Made by a program: the position numbers and the translations under genes
From: Caenimonas soli
GTDB lineage: Bacteria > Pseudomonadota > Gammaproteobacteria > Burkholderiales > Burkholderiaceae_C
NCBI RefSeq assembly: GCF_013155545.1
Contig: NZ_JABJVV010000013.1
Coordinates: 62,001-126,000 of the forward strand
Length of the DNA stretch: 64,000 nucleotides
Direction: 5' to 3'
Part shown: one piece after another, positions 17,727-25,607 of the stretch
How positions within the stretch are numbered: the stretch's first letter is position 1
Layout: each line of letters begins with the position of its first letter
The notes under the pieces: model-generated
What the model was told of the DNA's origin: nothing
Database searches by the model: none
What the model saw: only the letters and a program-made list of their open reading frames with translations

Positions 17727-20266
17727 CAGTCGCTGGCCAAATCTACGATCCGCTTGGCAACGCGCGAATGAAAGTGATCATCTCCCAAATGAAGACTCAT
17801 GGCCATGTAGGTCAGCTCGCCGACTTGCGGCGGACGCGACTGCCCATGCGTGACTTGCGCAGCTACCAGTGAAACTAGTTCCGCGGCAAGTTGAATCGAA
17901 CCGTAGAGACTATACGGCAACCCAATGAAGGCCTCGACGGTTCGCCACACAAAGGCGAAATCGATCATGCAGCGCCCATCGTCGAGGAATCTTGGCGTGG
18001 CCCAAACTGACAACAGTCCGAGCGGCCGTGGCTCGCCACTCTCAGTGAACTCGTTCGGCACCACTAGGCACGCGCGTCGAGTCGATCTGCGAGCCGGACC
18101 AACATAGGACGCAAGATGGTTGACAAACCCTTTGAGCTGACCTTGGGCCTCTATCTTGCTTCGAATCAGGCCTGAACTGGTCTGCAAGACGGTCTGGACG
18201 TATGCGTCGAGATCGGACTTCTGGGCGTACAGATATGCGGGAATGGTATCCAACAGGGGCGTTGTTAGCTTCAACTTGAAGCCGAGCAACTCTCGCAGTT
18301 CTTGATCTGCGTCGTCCCTTGATCTTCTGACGTGATCTGATTTTCGAAGCGTATCTATGATGATTGGATATGCAAGTGCCGCCGTTTCACAGACTACGGC
18401 CTCCTCTTGACCGATCGGCTTCGAACTCGCCATTGGCCGGCGCAGCTGTACCTTGGTCACGGGGTCCATGGAGAAGGTTTTCGGGGCCGATGCTCCACGT
18501 CCGACGAAAGCCAGATGTATCTCCTTCAGTAGATCGCCATCGCTCTCAGCGACGATCACTCGCTCGGAGAGGCCTTCACCAAGCGCTTGCACGGCTTGAA
18601 TTGGCAGTCCAGCTAGCGCGGCGATTTCTTCGCGAGGCCAGGTGTCCGGCTTGCTCAGTCGCTTAAATGTCTCTGTGTTTCTTGGGTCAACACCCCAAAA
18701 AATCACCCTCGTCGTGTTTGAGCTTCGTCCAAGGGCGGCCACGATCTGCGCGACGGCGACCTGCCAAAAATCGGGTAGACCACCACCCGTTCGGGGCCTA
18801 TTGTCCACCAGCACATGCGTCTCAAAGAAATTGAGGGGCAACGGAAACCCACCTGAGGTCTTTGCAGCGTTGCTAAAGCCAACCTGGACACCTACGGCGG
18901 CTCCGAAAGTTTGCGTTTGTCCGTCACCTTTCTGAAGCGGGCCGAGTTCGATATGCGTGTCGGACGAATTGCCCGAGCCTCCCCAAATCCGTTGAGCCTT
19001 ATGAATGACAGTCACCTCGCCAGTTTGCCCGTCCCACACTATTCGGGCCGGGCTCGACGCAGTTTCGTTCTTGACACCTGGCAATGAAGCCTCGCCGTCC
19101 CTACTTGACACCGCCAAGTGGTGCGCCACCGCGAGAGCAATTGCACACCGAGGCAATTTTCCCCCTTGACCCGGCGCCTCCAGTAGGCAATGCTCGTCAA
19201 GTGCATCAGTGATTTCGATGCCGAGCCAGTCCAGACCGAGTATTTGATCTGCGAAGGGCGTGGAGACACCTTCGCCGATCGCTTGCCGTGTTCGGCTGCC
19301 AATGAAATTTAGTCGCTCATCACCGAACACATCCTGCAGCTGGCAGCGGCTGTAAGACAGACAAGCCCCCAGCTGCAAGTAGCCCTCGACGCTCGATGCT
19401 GGCTGCGGGCTTGTTGGACCGGTTAACCACTTCTCGAAGGTGACGGTTCCTCGCCGCTTTTCCCCGTGATCCCCTTTTGTGAGGGCCTCCGCGGCGTTTT
19501 TTACGGCTTGTGTGTTGTCGCATACTTCGTCCACCGATCTCCACACAACGCCTGCGGTGTACGAGACAGCAATTTCCTTCGGAGTGAAAGTCTGGCTGCC
19601 AATTGCGCTGCGCAGTTCCCATAGCGCAAAGAGAATATCGAGCCTACTCTCCGTGGGAATCACAATGACAAATTCATCTCCTCCGTCGAAAAAGGCTAGC
19701 CCCCGCGATCGCCGCGACATCTCATGCAAGCACAGGTATACGTGCCTCAAGGCTTGGTCACCATAGCCATGGTTGCCGTCATCGTTGACGTCCTTGAACT
19801 TGTCCAGGTCCAGGTAGATGAAGGCCAGATTTTCTGACCCGCCTTGGGCCGTAAGTCGCCTGACCGAGTGCGAAAAGGTGGCAAGGACTTCGTTGTGCTT
19901 CAGGAAAAGGCCGCCGTGCGAGTTGCGCCTTGAGTGACGCCATACGGCCGTCATCATCTCCAGAAGCTCAAGTCTCAGCTTTTGATGCTGCGGACTGGAA
20001 GCGGCTGCCGTGGACGCCTTGCACAACAGGAACAACGTCACGCCCCCTGCAGCGTCGATTGGATGCGACAAGACCGCATCGGCATCGTCGCCCCACAACT
20101 GCTCAACGTCGCGAATCTTGACTTTGGCGCCGAGCGCTTCCAGTTCGTTCAGTCGGGCAATTTCGCGAAGGCGCTGATCAACCTCCCACGGCGACAAAAC
20201 AAAGTCCGTTGCGTCAGTCTTGAGGCTCGAAATTGCCTCTGACGATGCTTGTTGCGTTTTCTGCAT
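17726..20266 (-). CDS. GGDEF nucleotide-cyclase domain fused to a thymidylate-synthase-like domain
   Basis: The start is put at ATG 20266 behind a purine-rich GGGGGGACAGG; a GTG at 20299 is an alternative. The 846-residue protein has a GGDEF-type palm domain: YLDLDKFKDVND with metal ligands D153/D155, HGYGDQAL, and an intact FDGGDEF (GGDEF 195-199). The RxxD inhibitory site is not conserved. A central ~300 residues are unrecognised. The C-terminus (about 640-846) resembles thymidylate synthase: FVWRTVEAFIGLPYS (to about 786), then GELTYMAMSLHLGDDHFH (to 833), matching the TS RSxDxxLGLPFN and GDxHxYxNH blocks. By hand alignment the TS nucleophilic Cys is Ser and the specificity Asn is Ser, so normal dUMP methylation is unlikely. 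Confidence 0.85.
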   Translation of the reverse strand: MQKTQQASSEAISSLKTDATDFVLSPWEVDQRLREIARLNELEALGAKVKIRDVEQLWGDDADAVLSHPIDAAGGVTLFLLCKASTAAASSPQHQKLRLELLEMMTAVWRHSRRNSHGGLFLKHNEVLATFSHSVRRLTAQGGSENLAFIYLDLDKFKDVNDDGNHGYGDQALRHVYLCLHEMSRRSRGLAFFDGGDEFVIVIPTESRLDILFALWELRSAIGSQTFTPKEIAVSYTAGVVWRSVDEVCDNTQAVKNAAEALTKGDHGEKRRGTVTFEKWLTGPTSPQPASSVEGYLQLGACLSYSRCQLQDVFGDERLNFIGSRTRQAIGEGVSTPFADQILGLDWLGIEITDALDEHCLLEAPGQGGKLPRCAIALAVAHHLAVSSRDGEASLPGVKNETASSPARIVWDGQTGEVTVIHKAQRIWGGSGNSSDTHIELGPLQKGDGQTQTFGAAVGVQVGFSNAAKTSGGFPLPLNFFETHVLVDNRPRTGGGLPDFWQVAVAQIVAALGRSSNTTRVIFWGVDPRNTETFKRLSKPDTWPREEIAALAGLPIQAVQALGEGLSERVIVAESDGDLLKEIHLAFVGRGASAPKTFSMDPVTKVQLRRPMASSKPIGQEEAVVCETAALAYPIIIDTLRKSDHVRRSRDDADQELRELLGFKLKLTTPLLDTIPAYLYAQKSDLDAYVQTVLQTSSGLIRSKIEAQGQLKGFVNHLASYVGPARRSTRRACLVVPNEFTESGEPRPLGLLSVWATPRFLDDGRCMIDFAFVWRTVEAFIGLPYSLYGSIQLAAELVSLVAAQVTHGQSRPPQVGELTYMAMSLHLGDDHFHSRVAKRIVDLASD

Positions 20267-21203
20267 TTCGCCTGTCCCCCCGGAATAGCCTTCTTGCACG
20301 TCTCACGATTTCCAGCACGTCAATTGCCGCTTCGCCTGCGCCGTGACTGGAAATGAATTTGCTTGCTCGTTGCGCTGCCGGCGATGCCCGATCAACGCAA
20401 ACGCTTATCCCTGCCCACCGCAGCAGTTCAACATCATTGTCGTTGTCCCCCATCGCGAGGACCTGGTGAGCCTGGATTCCCATGTGATCAGTCAGATACC
20501 GGAGGCCTACGGCCTTGGATGATCCAGAAGGCCGAATTTCGATGTACCTGCCACCGCTGCTTGTCGCTGAGATTCCCGGGATTTGCATGAGGAACCCCAA
20601 GGCCGACTCTCTGAGGGCAGGATCGGTGACTTCGAACAAAATCGCCACTACCTTCGCGGTATCGAGATTCAGTTGAGACAACGGCAAGACCGCCATTCCA
20701 TTGAAATCCGTCGCCGGCGCCTGATCCTTGCCCGAGAAGTGGACAGCCTCTGTCTGGGCGGCTCCGCCAATCAGCGAAGCATCGGTGTCGATTGTGTAAA
20801 CGAATAGGGCCCCATCAGCGCACGATGCTCCAATACTAAGCGTCTGCTCCACCGACGCTCGTGAAATTGCGCTGTGGGCAATCAGCGCCTGATGATCGGG
20901 GCGCATGACAACGCTGCCGTTGTAGAGAACCAGCGGTACTCGATTGAGTTCTGCCATCTGACCGAGAATTGCCCGAACCCCGGTGAGCGTGCGACCGGTG
21001 GCTAGTGTCACAGCCACTTGGCTACGAGAGACAGTGGAAAACAGGTCGGCAAGTCGCGCACCCAGAATCGGCGACTGGTGCCCGATGAGAGTTCCATCGA
21101 GATCGAATGCGATCAGCCTTACGTTGGCAAAGGTGCGCAACTCCTCTGGGTCATCCATCGCATTGGGTAATGGCCTGGGTTCACCGGTCAACGATGAAGA
21201 CAT
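20214..21203 (-). CDS. HAD-superfamily Cof-type phosphatase
   Basis: I take ATG 21203 as the start; ATG 21158 is also possible and would avoid overlap with the preceding gene. The HAD motifs are complete: FDLDGTLIG (motif I, DxD nucleophile), ATGRTL (motif II region), a conserved Lys before GLRYL, and MGDNDNDVELL (motif IV). A C2-type cap lies between motifs II and III, as in Cof/sugar- or nucleotide-phosphate phosphatases. It lies between the D12 methylase and the GGDEF-TS gene and overlaps the latter by about 53 bp. It may hydrolyse a nucleotide made or bound by its neighbours; that is inference. Confidence 0.85.
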   Translation of the reverse strand: MSSSLTGEPRPLPNAMDDPEELRTFANVRLIAFDLDGTLIGHQSPILGARLADLFSTVSRSQVAVTLATGRTLTGVRAILGQMAELNRVPLVLYNGSVVMRPDHQALIAHSAISRASVEQTLSIGASCADGALFVYTIDTDASLIGGAAQTEAVHFSGKDQAPATDFNGMAVLPLSQLNLDTAKVVAILFEVTDPALRESALGFLMQIPGISATSSGGRYIEIRPSGSSKAVGLRYLTDHMGIQAHQVLAMGDNDNDVELLRWAGISVCVDRASPAAQRASKFISSHGAGEAAIDVLEIVRRARRLFRGDRRNAENATSIVRGNFEPQD

Positions 21204-22185
21204 GATGTGTGTGGGCACGCGCACCGCTGGTGGTTCGATAGCCAAGTGCAGGAATTTTGTGTTCGGTCAGTGAGCCAAAAGCCTTCAAGGCCGGGCGTAG
21301 ACGCGCCAAGGCGATGTGGGCTCCATCGGCGTACTGTACGACAAGCCGACTCCACCGGACAGAGGCAGTCAGTTCCTCAAGGTACGGCAGTCCCATCGCT
21401 TTCCGAATGAACGGGCCTTGAACGGACTTTCGCAGAGGCTGACCACACTTGCTACTGGGGTCGATTCGGACAGCTTTCAGGCCAGCCAGGGTCTCAGGCA
21501 AGTGATAGTAGCGAGAGTAGTCCCTATTGTTGTACGGAGGGTCGAGGTACAGCAGGTCGAATTGCTTGTCTCGAAGGCAAGTCAAAGCGTCTCCTTGGAA
21601 GGCGCGACCACGATTTCCGGCAACCTCAATAGGAAGCCATTGAAATTGAAAGGGCTTGAGCGCCTTGCGATGCCAATTCTTCAGGTACGCGTAGTACGTT
21701 CCAGCCGTGTTCGCGCACTTGTCAGCGCTGTTCAGCAGAGATGCTACAGCGTACTTCCTTTCTCGCTCCGACAACCAGCCCATGCGATGCCATCTTGAGA
21801 TCGCTCCCCATGCCCCTGCGATGCGGCGCGCGTTGCTTTGAGTGAAGAACTGGCGAGTCTCGGAGTACTCGCGGACGAACCAACCTGACTGAACAGTTGC
21901 CTCACTCAGGACGTTTTCTAGCTCCAGACTTGTCGAAACGCCCAACGCCGATTTCACAGCATTGAAGCTCGGCGTGCGACTGCACTCAATTCGTGACGAC
22001 TGAAATGCGTTGGGGAAACCTAGCAAGTCGCAAGTGGACACCTCGACCCCGCGAGCGCGGAATTCCACGCCGATATTGCCCAATCCGCCGAACGCATCTG
22101 CCGCTGTACGGACCTGAACGCCTTCCAAGGCAATGCCTGCGACAAACGATGCCGTAGACGACTTGGACCCAAAGTATCTGAACAT
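21181..22185 (-). CDS. D12-class DNA N6-adenine methyltransferase
   Basis: This 334-residue protein shows RYFGSKS (3-9), the SAM-binding loop DAFGGLGNIG (30-39) and LDPPYNNRDYSRYYH with catalytic DPPY at 215-218. The length is typical of Dam/DpnM-type enzymes, unlike the 587-residue paralogue at the end of the operon. TAGGAGG lies just before the ATG. It starts 8 bp after the XRE regulator stop, so the two are co-transcribed. A solitary role or a modification role within the GGDEF-TS operon is likely; no cognate restriction enzyme is encoded next to it. Confidence 0.88.
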   Translation of the reverse strand: MFRYFGSKSSTASFVAGIALEGVQVRTAADAFGGLGNIGVEFRARGVEVSTCDLLGFPNAFQSSRIECSRTPSFNAVKSALGVSTSLELENVLSEATVQSGWFVREYSETRQFFTQSNARRIAGAWGAISRWHRMGWLSERERKYAVASLLNSADKCANTAGTYYAYLKNWHRKALKPFQFQWLPIEVAGNRGRAFQGDALTCLRDKQFDLLYLDPPYNNRDYSRYYHLPETLAGLKAVRIDPSSKCGQPLRKSVQGPFIRKAMGLPYLEELTASVRWSRLVVQYADGAHIALARLRPALKAFGSLTEHKIPALGYRTTSGARAHTHHVFIVDR

Positions 22186-22193
22186 GGAACCTC

Positions 22194-22562
22194 CTATGCA
22201 CCGTCAATCGAAGCGGCGCTCACTGCACCGCACGCGCGTATCACCGCAGCGAGCGCCCTCGCTTGCTCGTCTGAGCCGTTCCATATCGACCGAAAAGCAT
22301 TCATTACTTCGCGTTCCGCTTGCGCGTCGCGCTTCCGAAGGGGGGGCGCGCCAGGCTGGTCAGGTGGTGCGACGCCAAAATATGTACATAATTTCTGGAC
22401 ATTCGGAGATAGCTGCGTGAACTGCCCGGCAAGTATTCGAGACAGTTGTCCTTGACTCATCTCCATCGCAATTGCCACATCCTCCTGGGTTTCTTGGCGC
22501 GCCTCAGCTCGGCTTCGGAGCGCCGAGGCTAGTGTCGCCCTTTGTGCGCGGGTGAGTTTCAT
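22194..22562 (-). CDS. XRE-type helix-turn-helix regulator
   Basis: This 122-residue protein has a HTH at about residues 24-46 (ETQEDVAIAMEMSQGQLSRI) preceded by MKLTRAQRATLASALRSRAEAR. The C-terminal half is helical and probably dimerises. It is the first gene of the six-gene modification operon, 8 bp before the D12 methylase. It likely represses its own promoter and so sets expression of the operon; the dyad just upstream (22582-22593) is a candidate site. Confidence 0.82.
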   Translation of the reverse strand: MKLTRAQRATLASALRSRAEARQETQEDVAIAMEMSQGQLSRILAGQFTQLSPNVQKLCTYFGVAPPDQPGAPPLRKRDAQAEREVMNAFRSIWNGSDEQARALAAVIRACGAVSAASIDGA

Positions 22563-22581
22563 AGGTGTGAGTTTAAACTAT

Positions 22582-22593
22582 TTATGTGCATAA
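22582..22593. promoter_or_regulatory. Candidate operator upstream of the XRE gene
   Basis: TTATG-TG-CATAA is a 5-bp dyad with a 2-nt centre, about 20 bp upstream of the XRE start codon. A GTTTAAAC palindrome lies next to it at 22571-22578. The position suits an autoregulatory operator; this rests on pattern only. Confidence 0.35.
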
Positions 22594-22704
22594 GTTCAAT
22601 TGACGCCTTTCTCAATGTGTCTGGCTCCCGGGGAAGACCGTGGGACCTCCATGGGCGGCATTGGCGCCGTCCCCCTGGACAATCAGGAGGGGGTGACTAG
22701 AATG

Positions 22705-22780
22705 TCCCCACCACTTTGCCGGGTCATTCATTGGCTCCGGCTTGGGACGAAAAGACCGCCCTCAGGCGGTTTTTTCTTGT
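22705..22780 (+). ncRNA. Candidate small structured RNA ending in an intrinsic terminator
   Basis: Nested stems are visible: GTCCC pairs with GGGAC, and inside it GCCGG pairs with CCGGC. They are followed by the terminator GACCGCC-CTCA-GGCGGTT plus T-run around 22758-22778. A TAGAAT lies at about 22698 with a weak CTGGAC 17 nt upstream. The segment sits between the divergent XRE gene and an istB remnant, so an insertion-sequence end is an alternative explanation. Confidence 0.35.
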
Positions 22781-22861
22781 CCGGACGGAGTTCAGGGAAG
22801 GCGCGCTGTGACCAAAGAAACCAAGAAAACAGCTGTTTACATAGACGGCTACAAGTCGAAG

Positions 22862-23160
22862 CGATCAAGCTTGCCACTCTTGGGCCAGGCGCAGGTTGCG
22901 CCGTGCGGTCTGCAGGCGTTGCACGAGCTCTGAGCAGCGCATGAACAGTACGCGCCGACCGACGTCGCAGCGCATGCCCGAGCCCGCTGATCAGGTGCGT
23001 CTTGCCCACCCCGGGCGGCCCGAACAGCAGCACGTTGGCTCCGCGCTCGAGCCACTCATGAGCCGTGTGGTCAGCGCCATCACCTGCGCCTTGGATACGC
23101 GCTCAGAGCCTGAGCACAAACTTTGGCCCCCGGCGCATAGGCAGCGGCGTTCATGGAAAG
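22862..23160 (-). pseudogene. istB: IS21-family istB remnant
   Basis: The minus strand reads SKAQVMAL, then in another frame EWLERGANVLLFGPPGVGKTHL and GLGHALRR, then in a third frame fragments such as ARRNLRLAQEW. This is the Walker A region of the IstB transposition helper with at least two frameshifts. No istA reading frame is nearby. The rest of the 22563-23192 gap holds only the candidate RNA described at 22705. Confidence 0.75.
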
Positions 23161-23192
23161 TGGTGCGCCCGTCTTGCCAGTAGACTGCCTGC

Positions 23193-24317
23193 ATGCCTAA
23201 GCTAGTCTTCGCGTTGCACGAGAGCGGCCGCGTGCTGCACATCGCGGATGTCGCCAGCGGCCTTGCGTGTCAGTGCACCTGCCTAGACTGTAGGGAACCC
23301 TTGGTCGCTCGCAAGGGCGAGGTGAGGGAGCATCACTTTGGGCACACCTCCGGTCAGGAGCACGACTGGGCATGGGAGACGCACCTGCACGCCTACGCCA
23401 AACAGCTGATCATGGACGCGGGCGGCTTGGCCGTGCCGCTGCATGCGACCGTCGCGGAGCACCTGGGGCTGGCTGCAGAGACAAAAGACGCGCGCCTCCA
23501 GGCCGGCGGCACGCCGATTCAGCAGGAGATCTCCCGCGGCGCGGTTCGCCCGGATCTCGTCTTGCATCTGGCCGAGCGCGATGTCGAGATCGCGCTGGAG
23601 GTGCGGGTAACGCATGGCTGCGATCAGGCTAAGCGCAACGAGTTCAAGCGCCAGCGGCTGGCGGCGCTTGAGATCGATTTGAGGCGTTTTCCACCGGAGC
23701 GATTCGACCCCAAGAAGCTGGCGGACGCGGTGCTGCTCAGGACAGAGAACAAGACCTGGTTGTGGCCACTGCCGCCGCCGCCTGCTCGCGATTGGGTGTA
23801 CCAACTCGTAGACGAACTGCCCCCTGAGGAGGCCGGGCAGCCTCTTGCGAAGCCGCAGCTGCCCAGAAAGCCGCTGCCTCCTCCTGTCAGCCTGCAGTTC
23901 CGTGTGCGTGCCTGGCGCGCGGCCGTTACCGTTTCAGTGCTGCAGGAAGGCGAAGAACACATTTGCGTCCGGGTGATGGAGATGGCGATCGGCCGCATGG
24001 CGACAACCAATGCGGAGCAGGCCGCCCCGCGCATCGCAGAACTGGTGGAATTCGTAGTTACCGGTCACAGCTCGTATGCCGAGAACCCGCGAGCAGGCAC
24101 GTGGCTCGTGCCCAGCTGGGAGGCTACAGCCGTGGCCAATGCGCTCCAAGAGGCCGCCTCGCGCTACCTCATTCACGAAAACGAGCAGCGCCAGGCACAG
24201 GGTGCGACGCTAGAAGCGGATCTGCGATACCGGCGCCAGGCTTGGCCAGGACAGCGGCCGGAGCCTTCAACGCCTGAACGCCCGCGCGACAATCCGTACT
24301 CGCGTCGGCGAGGCTGA
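23193..24317 (+). CDS. CoiA-like competence/nuclease family protein
   Basis: This 374-residue protein has an N-terminal zinc-binding module, ACQCTCLDCREPLVARKGEVREHHFGH (Cys 26/28/30/33, His 47/48/51 region), typical of CoiA-like proteins. A nuclease-type segment follows, RPDLVLHLAERDVEIALEVR, with D121 and E136 and an Arg where ExK would have Lys. A Pro-rich linker (about 195-225) leads to a C-terminal domain of unknown role. CoiA-family proteins act on single-stranded DNA during uptake and recombination; in mobile islands their role is unclear. It is a single gene just before a divergent secreted thermonuclease. Confidence 0.78.
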   Translation: MPKLVFALHESGRVLHIADVASGLACQCTCLDCREPLVARKGEVREHHFGHTSGQEHDWAWETHLHAYAKQLIMDAGGLAVPLHATVAEHLGLAAETKDARLQAGGTPIQQEISRGAVRPDLVLHLAERDVEIALEVRVTHGCDQAKRNEFKRQRLAALEIDLRRFPPERFDPKKLADAVLLRTENKTWLWPLPPPPARDWVYQLVDELPPEEAGQPLAKPQLPRKPLPPPVSLQFRVRAWRAAVTVSVLQEGEEHICVRVMEMAIGRMATTNAEQAAPRIAELVEFVVTGHSSYAENPRAGTWLVPSWEATAVANALQEAASRYLIHENEQRQAQGATLEADLRYRRQAWPGQRPEPSTPERPRDNPYSRRRG

Positions 24318-24340
24318 AACACGACGCAGGGCGGCTTCCG

Positions 24341-24811
24341 TCAGCGGTGCCGCCATTCCCAAGGTGCTACCGGATCTTTGTCGGCCCACAACCCCGTTCG
24401 AGCAGTGCGCGCCTCAGCTTGCACCTGGTGCAGCGGGCTCGCCCGCGGCGCGTACCGGTCATAGACCCACGCCATCCCGCGGCGTACCTGCTCTGCGTTT
24501 GCGTCATGTCCGCGACATTCGACGCGCGCCACGGTGCGCCCGTAGCGGTCCTGGGCCTCGGTGTAGATGCTGGCCCACGCACCGAAGCACAGTGTCGATA
24601 GCGACATTTTGGCCCGCTGACCGAACGGTTGCGCCTTCTCAGGCGCGTCGATTTGCGCGAGACGAACCTTCAACTGGCGGAAGCTGCTCGGCTCGCCACA
24701 GCGCACGGTCAAGGTATCCCCGTCAGACACCCCCACGACCAGACAGGACTCGGAAGCTAACCCGGAGCACGCGGCAAAGGCAAGTAGGAGAACGAAGGGA
24801 AGTCTGAGCAT
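24341..24811 (-). CDS. Secreted thermonuclease (SNase-like)
   Basis: The ATG at 24811 begins a hydrophobic signal sequence (MLRLPFVLLLAFAACSGLASES), with a lipobox-like AACSG possible. The SNase fold is complete: DGDTLTVRC, VRLAQIDAPE with the catalytic Arg/Asp/Glu set, and DRYGRTVARV with the second Arg. The 156-residue length suits a periplasmic or surface nuclease that degrades DNA and RNA. A paralogue with the same motif set lies at 29324-29746 in the next element. Confidence 0.9.
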   Translation of the reverse strand: MLRLPFVLLLAFAACSGLASESCLVVGVSDGDTLTVRCGEPSSFRQLKVRLAQIDAPEKAQPFGQRAKMSLSTLCFGAWASIYTEAQDRYGRTVARVECRGHDANAEQVRRGMAWVYDRYAPRASPLHQVQAEARTARTGLWADKDPVAPWEWRHR

Positions 24812-25244
24812 CACATCTGCACTGTAACGCGGCAGTGAGGCGGATTTGCTGGCGCGTGCCCTCCCAACTTGCTGCGACTTAGCCCCGACGCACAGGTCGG
24901 GCTCGGGAGAGCTCGGCGGGTCCGGCGTGTTCGGAGACTTACTGGAGTAGCTGCGAATTCCAGCAGCCTAGCGTCGTCCGCAAGGAAAAGGAAAAATCGC
25001 CCTTCGCGACCTTGCCACCCGCCGCAGTCTGCAAGGAAGACAAGGAAGTAGCCTAGCAAAGTTGCGGCGGCCAAGGCGATCTTCGACGCGGTTAGGAAGC
25101 GCGGCTGCAGACCCGCCAATCGTCGCTCGGGTAAGCTATGACAAGGTGGCGGATTCGAGCCATTCATATCTTTTTTGGCGCCGAGGACGGGCGTGTGTCA
25201 GCGAAAGCAGCTTGCCTTGAGGCTTCGCCTGATCCGAAGGCAAA
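24812..25244. other. Gene-poor stretch before the element end
   Basis: No supportable gene was found. A minus-strand frame of 118 codons covers much of it with one hydrophobic stretch, but it has no ribosome site and no recognised family and overlaps the thermonuclease start, so it was not called. Confidence 0.4.
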
Positions 25245-25356
25245 TTGCGCGACTTTTGCGCGACTTGCCCAAGCGCATAGGGGCACTTTCCTGCAATCTA
25301 GATTGGGTGGACGCCCGTAAGTCGTTGATTTCACAGACCCCTATTTACCTTTCGCA
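25245..25356. repeat. Element-end arm, shared with 60221-60333
   Basis: It begins with TTGCGCGACTTTTGCGCGAC, which holds a direct repeat of TGCGCGACT, and ends with CTTTCGCA directly before the att core. Blocks such as TAAGTCGTTGATTTCA and AGACCCCT are shared in order with the arm at 60221-60333. Conserved arms next to an att core usually carry integrase or excisionase sites. Confidence 0.7.
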
Positions 25357-25403
25357 GGCTACGAACCAAGGGGTCGTGGGTTCGAATCCTGCCAGCCGCA
25401 CCA
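25357..25403 (+). repeat. att core A: 3' end of a tRNA-Arg(ACG)-like gene
   Basis: This 47-bp segment holds the anticodon-loop end (CTACGAA), the T arm (GGGTTCGAATCC) and the CCA-bearing acceptor 3' strand of a tRNA. The upstream bases do not supply the matching anticodon-stem, D-arm or acceptor 5' strand, so it is not a whole tRNA. Identical sequence recurs at 44403-44449, and with one mismatch at 60334-60380, all in the same orientation. Confidence 0.85.
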
Positions 25404-25447
25404 ATAAAATCAAGGACTTAGCTTGTTCACTCAGGGGCGCCCACGAG

Positions 25448-25575
25448 CCCCGGGTAACGCCGGGGAAACCGGACGCTCAGCAAAGCGTCTTCAGGGAGCC
25501 TCGGGCTGCAATCGAAATGCAGAGCTTCCCGTCCTTCAAGTGAGACAGCGAAACCCGGGCCATGTGTCCGGGTTT
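25448..25575 (+). ncRNA. Multi-hairpin leader or small RNA with terminator
   Basis: Successive stems are visible: CCCCGG/CCGGGG (25448-25465), GACGCT/AGCGTC (25472-25489), AGCC/GGCT (25497-25507), CTGCA/TGCAG (25506-25522) and a terminator AAACCCGG/CCGGGTTT with T-run (25551-25577). It lies between att core A and the first plus-strand gene. It could be a small RNA or an attenuating leader for the HTH gene at 25608. No family was recognised. Confidence 0.4.
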
Positions 25576-25607
25576 TTGCCTTCTGGTCCTCGCACGGGGA
25601 GGCTAAA

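Noticed and set aside
24811-25167. Possible 118-residue minus-strand membrane protein
   Set aside because: It has one hydrophobic stretch but no ribosome site or known family, and it overlaps the thermonuclease start.
25357-25403. Functional tRNA-Arg gene
   Set aside because: Only the 3' 47 bp are present; the acceptor 5' strand, D arm and anticodon 5' stem cannot be found upstream here or at the two other copies.
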